DNA of 64,000 nt from Sipunculus nudus (lineage: Eukaryota; Annelida; Sipuncula; Golfingiida; Sipunculidae), in the NCBI GenBank assembly GCA_026874595.1, contig CM049314.1:17166729-17230728 (forward strand), written 5' to 3'. The notes under the pieces were generated by a model, which was not told where the DNA came from, did not search any database, and worked only from the letters and a program-made list of their open reading frames with translations. The translations under genes and the position numbers were made by a program. Numbering within the stretch: the stretch's first letter is position 1; every line of letters begins with the position of its first letter. Of the stretch, positions 48,871-61,120 are shown in pieces.

Positions 48871-50134
48871 AAAAAAAGAGAAAAAAATGAGTGAAATTAG
48901 AAGTAAATAGAGGAGGCACCACCAGTTTTCAGGAACTAATGAAACTGTCTATGATCAATAGTCATGGAGAGAATCATGGCAATCAACGTGTTAATTATTG
49001 AGATACTGGAGCAATGACTTGTACTAAATTGATGGTGGCAAACATGGCGGTCACAAGTTGATGGCGTTGATAGCCCCCACGGGCAGCCGGTTACAGCCAC
49101 TTGCTACCACGCAATTCTGATTTACTACTTTGCGAATGCTTTTTGCTGCCGTGCACATTGCACATAGCAAACGCTGGATACACACAGATGACGGTGTATT
49201 TTCTGATAAACAGACCTTTCTCAAGCTTTGTAGACATTTACACATTATTCTCTTTTCTCTGTCAACCCAGTTACCGGTACCATCCCTTATACATACAGAA
49301 TTTTACCTTTGTTTTCCTTTTACACACGTCCACCGTACTTTGTCTGGGACAAGATTCCCCTGACCAGTCAGCATGGACCGTGATCACCGGGAGTCAGTTA
49401 TCCTTAGCCTTAATGATGAAAAAGATTATTGGAGAGTTTGGCTCTCTCTGGTTGGCTCAAGCTATAATACATTTAACAAAATGCTTGGTTTTATATGACC
49501 GTTTCGTCTTATTTTTTAACCTGTGACTGGTCACATGTTATCCAAAATGCTTGATCATGATTGATTGGAGCGTTCGTTTTGACTTCACAGCATTCAGCTC
49601 TGAATTGTATGAATTGTACACATTTAGCTAGATACAAACACTGAGGGAAGAAGTCAATCAAAAAAGGATAAAAACTCAGCCTTTTATCTGTTGAATCGGC
49701 ACATTTCAATAGTGCCCGGTTTCAAGGAATATACACGATGGGAATATTCTCCGCTAGGTGACGTTTCTACTCGAAACAAACCTCATCAAGTTTGGAATTT
49801 AAAGAAAACATTTTAACATGCGCATTCATTGATATGCAACATATTACTTATTCTGTGAAGTCCATGCCACATAACACACCCATGTTTATGTCATTTGAAT
49901 TGAAACAAAACATATCCAAAGCGTTTTAACTTGCCACATGACCCTTTACACAATATATTTATACTTACACAGCAGGCGTTATTGTAAAACCAGGTGCATT
50001 GTGGAGAAATGATTTCTTTACTAAAATCCCCTTGTGAGTCCGATTTTTAGCAGTGTATGTTCTAGGAGAGTAAGATGCATTGCTGCCCCTTAATTGTAAA
50101 ACGGGGGGCGGGGGGCGACGTCGGTGAGAAACGT

Positions 50135-50276
50135 GAGTTGTTTATCATGTATCTGAAATATATTTGAAAATACAAGGAGAGAAGTACTATTTCATGGCAA
50201 AGCTTAGAGGGACATTGGAACAGTTAGATAACCAATACTTATACTCCGACTCGTACATCAAAGACAATGTCAGAAT
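50135..50276 (+). pseudogene. Frameshifted relic of aminopeptidase exon 2 (3' end)
   Basis: From 50164 the frame reads GEKYYFMAKLRGTLEQLDNQ, YLYSDSYIKDNVRM, aligning with exon 2's [20 protein letters not shown] and [13 protein letters not shown]. The boundary is kept as AGAAT|GTTAGC. Just upstream, FIMYLK lies in another frame, and alignment with exon 2 needs a 2 nt insertion. No other exon of an M1 gene is found around it. It is flanked on the left by a G-rich run. Confidence 0.7.
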
Positions 50277-51196
50277 GTTAGCGCGGTCAAGTCCTTTGCA
50301 GCACACGCACAATATAAGTACATGTAAGAAATTAGTGTTATCCCAAATATATTCGATAATCATATGCATAACTAACTTCCAATATGGTCAGCGGTTATTT
50401 TCTGCTGATAAAGGTCTGTATGATAAAGGTTGATAAAGGTTTGCATCATATTAAAAATTATAATCGATTTACACAGATAGGTGACATCGACTAGGTGCCA
50501 GAAGACATTCGACAGGAGCGATTTCCCTTGTTATCATAGGATTGGGAAACGGGGGGTTGGGAGGGGGTTTGCAAAGGGGGCAATAGAATAGTTCGCTCCC
50601 CCCCCCCCCCACCTATTATTTGTTGGCATTATATAACTGTTTCCTTTTTTAAAAAACAATGACAGACATTTGATGTTAGGTTTCAGAAGATGGAATCAAC
50701 CATTTACTTTGAATTCATCATCACTTGAAATAGACATATACATTTGTTTGCTTGACATTGACAGTTATGCGAGTCGTTTTTTAAATTGACAATTATGCAA
50801 GTCGTTTTGAAATTGACAGCTGTGCGGCCATTTACAATTTCAAACATATTTTAATTTCGGCATTACCCCCCACACCCTCCAACCTTCCAAAGAACCATGG
50901 CTCTTCGGCCGATGCTATATATTTTCCCCTCCCCCCCCCCCCCCCCCCAAAAAAAAAAAATAAAAAGATGTTCCCACGCCTATGGTCATGACAAGTCTCC
51001 TTTCACATCGACATTTAATGTAAAACTGGGTAGGCTGCGTTGTCGAATATGAAGGCTATATACACAAAACCGAGTGTATTATAGATTTAAAAGCATATTA
51101 AGGTAACAAGAATGACCATTGCTAGACAAAACACGAAATGTTGTGTCAATATTCATTATAGGAGCCAATACCTCTGCCCGGGCAGATTGACCAATT

Positions 51197-52301
51197 TCCA
51201 GAGTTGGGTTCAAAGTGGTCTCATGTAATAACTATGTTGCTTACAAAAATGCGAAAGCGAATGTTTAAAGAGTCATAGCATTTGAATGCAAATGCTTTCA
51301 GATTTTTGTTCAAAATCCAATGCAAATCAACATGCTCATCATTCATTGCATTTGAATGCAAATGCAAATCCATTTAAATATTATTAGATGCAAATGGAAA
51401 ATGAAAATATGTTTTATTCCGAGTGCAATGAATTTCTGACTTTTGTGCTATTGTGTTATCTATAAAGTTTTGTACATGAAATTCATGAATTCATTAAATG
51501 ATCCACTCTTTTGAAAACTTAACACTTATGAACATATGAAAACACAAAATTATGAAAAAGCAGGTTTATGTCATAATTACCTGTACTCCTTTTAGCTGGT
51601 AGCACTCTGTTACACTAACTTGATGTGCTTTATCTAAATTTATTACTGCAAGGGAAGTATACAGATCAGAAACGTGAATTACCCTTTATTTACATGAGTG
51701 ATTGAAACAATTTGTCGAACAGTCTGCTACGTTCCGTAGAATAAATCCATTCTCCTCCAGCCGATGAAGCGGGGATATACATATATACCTCTAACTCAAC
51801 ATTTCCAGTCCAGGCATGCGGAGGGCATTGTCCTTCCAGTATGCCAGATTGTGTCAGCTCATATCAGGTGTATTCTTTGACAGATAAAGAGTTTATTCGC
51901 CTTTGCATATGTAGGAGAACATAAAGGCCCACCAAGCTGCCTTGCTTACCCCAGTGGGCAAAAGCAGTATCCCTGCACATGCTGCAAACTCAAGTGGCAA
52001 AATTTTCCAATTGACATCAGACAAGATTTGTACACATGTACATAAATATGTGGATTTTTAAAGGATGATTTTAGGTAGTAAAGTAGTTTTAGAATAAATA
52101 CACATGGATTCACACATGCATTTTGACGATGAACTTTTGTTGGAATATACTTCAAATGCAAATGCAAAGGATTTTTACCAAATGCAAATGCATATGCAAA
52201 TACACTTCATCAGTACTTTTCAAGATCCCTGCATTTAAATGGAAATACAAATGTTCAAAATGTAAATGCAAATACATTTGCATTTTGACCCAACTCTGTC
52301 T
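51197..52301. mobile_element. 1.1 kb inverted-repeat element with CAGAGTTGGGT ends
   Basis: The left end reads CCAGAGTTGGGTTCAAAGTG and the right end TTTTGACCCAACTCTG. Near both ends are clusters of ATGCAAAT in opposite orientation or alternation. No transposase frame is seen. The short CAGAG-type ends resemble hAT-type MITEs. No clean target-site duplication could be found. Confidence 0.65.
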
Positions 52302-53059
52302 GTTTCCAGTCCTTTGATATTATTATAAGGTGCAAATGTTGCTGACACCAGGAAATAATTTGGCATCATAAGAAGCAGCAAACTCAAGCTCAGCTACTGA
52401 ATTGTTATTTTTTTCCTTTAATAGTAGATTGTGTATTTGCTTTCGTGACAGATGACTGCCCTTGCCTGGGCTTTAGTATTTACACAGTATTTATCAGAGG
52501 ACGGGACTGCAGCGGGCAGCCTTGGAAGCGTATGATGTTTCATATATGTTCACAGCAGACCAGGACGTTATATTTGCATTTTAGATAAGATCATAAATAA
52601 AACTTTGATAAAACTTGCCATTAAAAATGTAAGGCCACCGATAAAACTATTTTTGTATATATGGCGTTCAAATTATAGTAGTGGTGAATAAATTAAACAG
52701 TGGCGCACATCACCGCTTTAGGCATCGGTTTCAGTACCACGTAGGATCCTTTCAAATTTAAAAACTTCACATTATAATGTTCAACTCGATTGTTTTCGAC
52801 CTCCTTAAATTGAAAATGCCCCAACAAACTAAATATTTCTGTGTGCGTTAATATTTTTCAGGGAAGGTATCCAATATTTAACATGTGGATGCCATCCTTG
52901 AAATGTGGAACAGAGATGGTTTGAACCCCGCCCACATTTGAGGTAGCTGCAGGAAAGGTTTTGAATACTAGTTGAAATCCAAGAGACAATTCTTAGATAA
53001 TTGATGAGTATGGCATGATGCAGTAACAAACAATACCTGTGTGATCTTGAACAGTACAC

Positions 53060-53520
53060 CGAGGTCATCCATGTTCAAACTTGACTGGCTCTTCATCACG
53101 TACGTCAATTATGGGGACTAATTATGCCTCCACTTATTTTCGAGCTCATCATTTTGGTAAGGTTGCCCCTGTTATCTTGAAAATTATCCAAGATGATCCA
53201 TGTTCGAACTGACCTTGGCCTTCATGATATCAGCTATTGTCATATATGTTCAAACTTGATCTTGCCCTTCTTCAGGTGTATCAATTATGGGGGCTGTTCG
53301 TCTAGTTTTTTCCAAATTATAACTCTGAAATCATTTTAGCGTGATTGTCTCTGTAAAAAAAACAAGGTCGATCTTAGCTCTCCATATGGTTCTTCAATAG
53401 TAAAAGTATAAGTATGATGACTGCTTGTCTTTTAGTTTTTCAAGTTTTGGGCTTAAGTCATATTTCGGACGGACAGACGGAAAGCAAAAAGAACAGACGG
53501 GCGCTAACGATTTCTAAAAA
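53060..53520 (+). repeat. Dispersed repeat with GTTCAAACTTGA units and CGGACAGACGG tail
   Basis: Three diverged units of about 110 bp (ATCCATGTTCAAACTTGAC, then CAATTATGGGG). It ends in GGACGGACAGACGG, the reverse complement of the CCGTCC heads of other elements. Confidence 0.55.
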
Positions 53521-55399
53521 AAATTATACGTTGAATCTGGAGACTCAATTATAAGGTAAAATGATTAAAGATTTAAAGGACCTATCGCTGTGACAGTGGT
53601 GGTATCCAGGTACTGTGCACTTTGTTTATTTTAATGTGTGATGGTATTGATTTGCTGTTATACTATTGTTATACTGTGAAATTGTGATGGTTAAGTGTAT
53701 TGTAATTAGGATTGTTTTAAGAATAAATTATATCTCCATTACAAAGTTTATGTTCGTCGCGACTACGTGATCTGTTGATATTAGGTTCCGTAACAAGCTT
53801 TTATCACACCAGTACGTTATATCACCCGTATAGCACTTGAGAAACATTGTCCCTCACTGTAGGGAGCAGGTTGCATATTATAATTTAAACTGATGATGTT
53901 AAAGTATTTACATAAATAGACAAACAAACACAAATAGAGTGAACCAGAGAAACCTGAGTGTTCAAATCCGAAGAAAAAAAATACCAATGAACTACTTCAA
54001 AATCAGATGTAATTAAATATACTATGTCTTGCAAGAAACATATAAAAGTAAATTATACGTCTCTGTGATGTATGCATTCTCTAGTTGCATAAAAAATTAG
54101 CTGTACCCATCACGTGCGTTTTTTTATCTTATTTAGTTCCTATCCTTTGGTAAATCTTGTTTGTGGAAAATTATTCATAGCAGTTCTACCTGAATGCTGT
54201 CTTCATCACCTGGTGTGACAACACGATAAGTGGCTTCGGTAGAATACGTCGTCATTTTCAAGTATGAAAAATGACGCAGCTGATCTCGAGGTGCTGCTGT
54301 GTATGTAAACAACAGATTACTTGCATCCGACGCACAGACATGCCACACCCGTGCATTTTTTGGCCAGTTGAGCACCTGGGACCCAAAGAGGCTGGTCGAA
54401 GGGATAATTTCTTAGGTCTCAAGCGTTTCGTGAAAGCTTCGTATGTTAGTAATTTTTTACCCAACAAGAGTCGTCTTCTTAAATAACACAAATAAGAGGA
54501 GCAGTTATTGACTTAAATGTTCTTATAAGAAATTGGAGCGAGGCCACAAAGACCGAATCTGGCTCCTACGAAAACTAAGAAGCAATACAGGAAATGTTTG
54601 TAACGGTTCAGCAACTCTGAGCTCTGTATAACTAAGGTTCTTGGCCTCGACCGGGGGCATCATAAATAGTGGTATGTCACAACAGAAATCAAACTCATGG
54701 ATGGAAACCCCATGATGGTGATTCGGAATACCTCACAAATTTTATCGACTGTTGCCTGCGGTGTTATCCTGGCCTTCAATATATTTTCTACAGACACTGC
54801 TGCAAACATTTTTGTGTAAAATTTCACAGACTCTGAGACAAAACAAGAGAAAAACGTCACCTAGCGATAGTATAATTCCACATATTCCCATATAATGCCA
54901 CACCGCTTGTTCCTTCCATCAATTTTCTGCTAAACTAGGAACAACAATTGTTCTCAGACACAAAGGGTGGTCTCAACATCCCCATTTTCTGTCGTATTCA
55001 TATAGAAGCATAGCAAATACTCCGTAATGCACAGTGACTTCAATTTATCTTCAAGGGTGGGGGAGGGGGACTCGAAGGGTGTGGAGATGACATGTAAGGG
55101 TGAGGGTATGGTAGGCGTGGGAAGGTAATCAGAGTTATCTAATTAATATATTTCATTTCTAATCTATAAATAATATTCTCGCAATATCAGGGAGCTGGGG
55201 GACTGATTACGTTGACCATCCCTCCTCTTGCTAAAAAAAAGTGAGGGGGTATATAAGCCATCCTACCCCCAATTTTGACGTCCCTGGTAAAGCACCCCAG
55301 TCTGAACAGTGTATGAGGTTCTCTTAAGAAACTTTTAGAGGTTCTCATGAGCAATTCCCCAAGATATGGGTGGATTTTGGAATACAACAAGTGTCAGCA

Positions 55400-55651
55400 C
55401 ATAAATGTTCTGTTTTATTAAAAATAACATAAAATAAAGTTCGATTACGTCGGAAAGTGTTAGGAAACCATTCATAATTTTTCTAAACATTACCATATCA
55501 AACATTTAACAACCACAAAAAAAATATTGTTAATATTGTTACTGCAAGCCATCCAGGGTCTTATCCCTGCCGTCCAAACCACTATGCAGAGGCGTTTATA
55601 TATTAAACTAGTTCGTCTTTTCAGAATTCTCTGATTACTTGTCAACTCAAT
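55400..55651 (-). promoter_or_regulatory. Probable 3' UTR and poly(A) signal of the paralog
   Basis: On the minus strand an AATAAA lies at about 55414-55419 (TTTATT on the plus strand), roughly 235 nt after the stop. No other recognisable element is present. Confidence 0.4.
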
Positions 55652-55876
55652 TTACACGAACAAGAGACCTGGGCTGGAGGAACCAATATTCGGGATGGAC
55701 TGGTCTTGACTGAGCGAGATCACGTGACTCTGTTTTGCATTGACCGCCAGTAGCCATTCTCTCATTGGTGCCTCGTTCTCGTTCATCCAATCAATGTTCT
55801 CCTTGATATTCTTCTTGACAGAGTCAATCATGGAAGCTGTCGTGTTATCACTGATAACTTTCGCGATCACCTCGAA
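55652..55876 (-). CDS. Paralog last exon with C-terminal extension
   Basis: Encodes FEVIAKVISDNTTASMIDSV, then [24 protein letters not shown], and 24 further residues (QSHVISLSQDQS... to LLFV) before the stop. The position of the other gene's TAG is CAG here. The first part of the extension is homologous to the other gene's 3' UTR. Acceptor ATTCTCAG. Confidence 0.92.
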   Translation of the reverse strand, partial: FEVIAKVISDNTTASMIDSVKKNIKENIDWMNENEAPMREWLLAVNAKQSHVISLSQDQSIPNIGSSSPGLLFV

Positions 55877-58579
55877 CTGAGAATATATAAATATTAAGTT
55901 TAATTCATTATTGTCAATGTGTGTGTGTGTGTATATATATATATTTTATTATTATTATTAATATTTTTATTATTATTATTATTTTTATTATTAAAGTTAT
56001 AGAACATCAGACATGATTGCAACATTCTATAACTTATCATGATGAATGAAATATAATCACATATGACGGGATTAAGCTGATGTTCGATATAAATCACGGC
56101 TTTTATACATTAAAAAAAAATTTATCGTGGATTCTGCTGGAGCGCAATGACAGACACTAAAACCGAGAAAACTGAGTGGTGGTTATTGCGAGTCTTCCTG
56201 TCAGTAACAGACTACAGAATATTGGCTCTACCAGGAGCGTATGCTTTCATTCACGTTCGTTGTTCACAACATAACTTAAGTGATTATGAACAGGATCTCA
56301 GGAAATTCTCAGGACGTTTGGGGAATGGACCGATAAAGAAACCATTAAATTTTGGTGTGACTCCGGAGCATTTTCAGGATCCAGGAACGTTATCAAGGAT
56401 ATTCACAAATGTTCAGTCACTTATTCACGAATTAACCTGGTAATTAGGGCCATATAAGTGAATGACAGAGGCTTGCATTCTGGTTTCTTAATTATATCCC
56501 TGGGATCATTGCTTACCTTTTGTAGATCAGCAGGTGTGGAATATGTCCCGGTCAGAGCTTGCAGAAGACTGGAAATGTAAAAAGTCAAGATCACTACAAG
56601 GGACTTTTTTGCGATATTCTGGCGAAACGTAGAATATACTATAGTTTTATCTGTCTGGTACACATTTAAATTATAAATGGTTTTAATGTAATAATAAAAA
56701 GGTTATCACACCTACAGTTCCACTGCCGGTAAGTTCGAATTCCTCTTACATGATTTATTATTGAACATATAAATAACATACATTTAGTAATGACTGACAA
56801 CGTTAAGCAGAATAAGTAATATTAACATGATATTAGGTCGCCCATTAACATAGCAATGGATCACCAATGATAGATTTATGATGCCTATGTGGCTAGTCCG
56901 TTTAGAGCGCACTCGGCTCGCGTCATATTTCATACAGCGTTCGTTTTTTTGCATGTCTGCTTCTGTGAAATAATGGTCAAGTTCTCTCATTGTATTTTAG
57001 CCTTATAATTTGATAGTGGAAAAACTGCACTAGGACATATGATTTATGCCACCACAATCATAGACAGAAATCGTGTTAATCTTGGAAAGAAAGAGACCAC
57101 ATGTTCAGATACTGTACGACCTAATACTGTTGGAAAAAAATCATTACTCAGGTAATATACAACATAAAAGAAGGAAAGTATGCAAGTGTTCAAATGTTAT
57201 ACCATCTGAATGGTTGAAACTAGACACGGGTTCATATAAAATACCACTTTAATAGTATGAGTAAATTTCTTCAGATCATATACTGCCTATAAAGGTGGAG
57301 CGGAGACACTTTTATATTATATTAATATTTCTTTATTATTAATATTACTTTACTAATTTAATGTTGAGAACACTACGAACTTATTGATGGTTGTACAGAT
57401 GCCACGCGTGTTTTTGTGAGGTAGTTTACCTTTCAGTCGGCTTTATCTGCTTTGTCAGTAGAAGGTCCCACAACATGCTTTGTCCAAGTGGTTTTCCTGC
57501 GATCTCGTTAACAAGGTCTGTTTCATCCTTCTGTAATGCTATGTTTAAGTGCCTACAAGGAGAGAAAAGTCATTCATAAATACTGGAATAAGACTGGCCC
57601 AGTCGATGCATAATGCCTTCCACTAACAGAGCCATAAAATTTATTTTGCTGTGTCGCAAAGCTAAAAACAAGTACTGCTACCTCGCGGCAAATTATATAA
57701 CAACTGTACAGTGATAAGAGCTGGCACGGAGTTAGTCTGTAGGTACATGGGATCACGTCTTATTTTAAGCATTTTTGTAGTAAACGTAAATACTAAAGCC
57801 TAGGCAGGGCTATATTGGAATCTTCGATCTAGAGACCTTTTTCGCCGCACAAGCGACATCTGTCTTGGAATACTTATACTAAGTGTTCGGGTTCGATTGT
57901 CAATAACAGAAGGTAGTTTTCTTTATATCTCAAATAATCAGAGTAAGAAAATCCTATCTTCATAGGCGAGATTCATAACGGAATTTCTCGTATTTTGTTT
58001 CATTCAATAAAAATCACAATAATGGCCCCGAACACAGAAGTCAACCATAAATCGTGACAAAGGTAAATTCATATTAAGTCAGATGTTCGATGGTCAGTTA
58101 AGAAGAACACTGTGATAATTACTTTTTCAATATCCATTGTTTCCTTGTGCAAGAGAGTGCCTGCCGTAGGGTGTCCTTTTCCGTACCGATGAATTCTTTG
58201 TAGGTTTTGTTGTACATATCATAGGCAAAGTTCCACTCCTCAATGCCGCCCGAGGCTATACCGTGACAGTAGACCACCAGTCGTAGGTCAGGGTGTATAC
58301 TAAAAATACATCATAATATAATTGAACGACTTTCAGGTGGAATGACAGCTGCGGGGGTACATGTTTAATACTATGGCTATTGCCTGTTAATATAAAGACG
58401 CCAATTTTATTTCTAGTCACCTTATATATTACATATTACCATTTTAGGAAATTTTAGTATCACGGTTTTTCCTCTGCACCATATCATACCATGCACGATC
58501 ATCAGCTTAATTAACTGGTAAATTATTATTATTATTATATATTATCTTAAAAGAAAACCACACACACATACACACACAC

Positions 58580-58636
<57 letters not shown>

Positions 58637-60691
58637 TATATATATACACATATAATGATCAAAGAAAAAAGTCTCCATTGCATATCTCATGTTTCGCCCT
58701 CTGAAATGATGAATTTGAGGGAACGGTCACAGGTCATCGTGAAAATTCAGGGATTGTCACTTAGGGATACTGTGAACCAATATGAGTTACCGATATTCAA
58801 GTAATGACGATCACTTCTTTTAGTTGAAACGACTGGATTATATTTAACATCAATATATGATGGCCTTTCAGGAAACAGAAAAGATACAAATGTTTTTTTC
58901 AGATAACTTCCAGGGATAAAAATGTGGTAATTTCGATTTTTTCACATTTCGGAAAATTCAGCGAATATTTATGTTGGAGAAAAAAAAGAGATACAAAGCC
59001 TCTGATTTTCTTGTTCTTATCTAATCATGTGATTTAACTTGAATACAATGTAAAAGAGAAAGTCAGAGGTGTAGACTATGTGAAGAAATGGAGATTGATG
59101 TTACAGGTACAGTATCGGTGCGGTCGTCCGGTAACAGGGCACAAATCATAACCATTGGCCCTAGAATCTTCTGACTTGACATCCAGGGAGGTCAATGAAA
59201 AATCTCCTTGGTAACATGAACCTAGGTCTCTGTTACTCATATCCTCTGACCTATGGGGCTAAGAAATGCCCCCCCAGAATAATAAAAAAAATTGATACAA
59301 AATCTTCAGTATCAGAACAACGAATTGATTGATCACCATGAAACTTTGAATGCATGTTCATCATGGAATGTTTTATCACCTCCTTCAGATTTGTGACGCC
59401 ACCGGGACTTATTTTCTCGAATTTTTGTGCATTTTTTTTCCATTTTTGAGATCTTCTAAGATTGGGTCGTCCGTTAACAGGGCACAAATCGTAGCCATTC
59501 GACCAAGCATCTTCTAGCTTTATAACTTGGGTAGTGCATGAAAAACTATAATACCTTACATCTAGGTATTTTACTTCATGTTGATTGTATTGCTGAAATG
59601 GTACACCAAAGGGAGCATTTTGCCACTTGGTGGGGTTTTAGAAAGATGTGCTAATATAAACGCTGTGTTGCAAAAAAAAACTGGATATATACAAACATTT
59701 ACACCTCAGTTTGGTAACACATTATTTAAAACGGGAAAAATCAGTAAACTACACTCACGGGTTGTCGTCCTTGTTTTCCATCCACTTCCGGTACAGCTCT
59801 CTGGCTTTGGTTATACAAGGTGTATAACCCCCTGAGCAAGCCGTTTCTAATACAGTGCTGCGTACTAAACTGTCAGGACAAAATAAAACGATTTTTTTAT
59901 CATTACTGGCAAATCACTCTTGCTTTGAAGAGAGTAACCAAGAAAAACTCTGTTGTTTAAATATAAGGAATTTTTTTTATTTTTATTTTATTCAGCTTAA
60001 AACTGCGAACTAGCTTATGAGCTGGATATAATTGTGAAAAATGTTCATTCTTGTATAAAAAATAAAGAAGTTGAAAGTCTTAATACTATTTGATTTGTTA
60101 ATGTGACATGCAACATATCCAGAAATACGAATTATAAGCTAATGTAGCATAATGATATAGTTTGAGCAGTATACTTGACCAGACTCGTATTTGACATAAA
60201 TGTTTATATGGCGGTATCCGCACTAACAAATGAACTGGATCGTGGATCGGTTCACAATAGTCCGGTTTACCTCAGATGGACTTACAATAAACCGGTTAAT
60301 AATGCGCATAGACAACTCCGCTTTTAGTCTGAATGAGTTCCATTTCAGCGAGGGGCCTTGGCCGCTACCCTAGATGCTGCCCAAACAAGCATTGCGCCTG
60401 GGAGTGCGCCGTTGCGGACCTAAGCCTATGAGATCAAAGGTCTCGCAAGGGTATTTGCGACAAAAACCTTTCGCAAACCTCTCGCAGACTGATTTTGGAT
60501 GTGATCAAAACTTTCGCATACTCACTATAAGGCACAGGCTCTCGTAAATTTGCGAATATCAGAAACCTCTCGCATCGGCCCTCGCAGCCTCTTTTAACTC
60601 TGTTCATGAGCCGAGACATTTAAATGCTTCATGTTTTAATGCCAGCACGAGCCTAAATATTTATATATCAGTATATATATATAACATTATA

Positions 60692-60738
<47 letters not shown>

Positions 60739-61087
60739 TAGAATGTTAATGTATTAAAAACGTTAAATATAATTAAACTATAAAGTCATAAAATAAATAT
60801 ATAAATATGTTTTTGCACAATATATGTTTCTTTTTCATTAAATTTTCATAACATACAAACAAAATATATCATATTCAATATGGCTGAACACTTCTTTTCA
60901 CGTATGTGGTCCTTCTCTTACAAAATCGGCATCCTTTGTGGATACACGATTTTGAATATCTAAATAGGGATTAAATAGTAAGTAAAATTACAAACAAACG
61001 TTTGTACCTGAAGAGTGAGCCGGCTTGAATGCTGCTCTCACGAAACAGATCTGTCGCACAAACTGATGAAGTCAAACTAACCGTACT

Positions 61088-61120
<33 letters not shown>

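Larger units (their letters stand above)
46881..55399. other. Interval between the convergent genes
   Basis: Apart from the repeats and relic listed separately, it contains G- and C-runs (50545, 50600, 50930-50948) and unassigned open frames at 49.1-49.5 kb and 54.2-54.9 kb that resemble no family I know. Confidence 0.5.

Noticed and set aside
49101-49526. 141-codon open frame between the genes
   Set aside because: No recognisable domain, no paralog, hydrophobic AT-driven composition; treated as chance.
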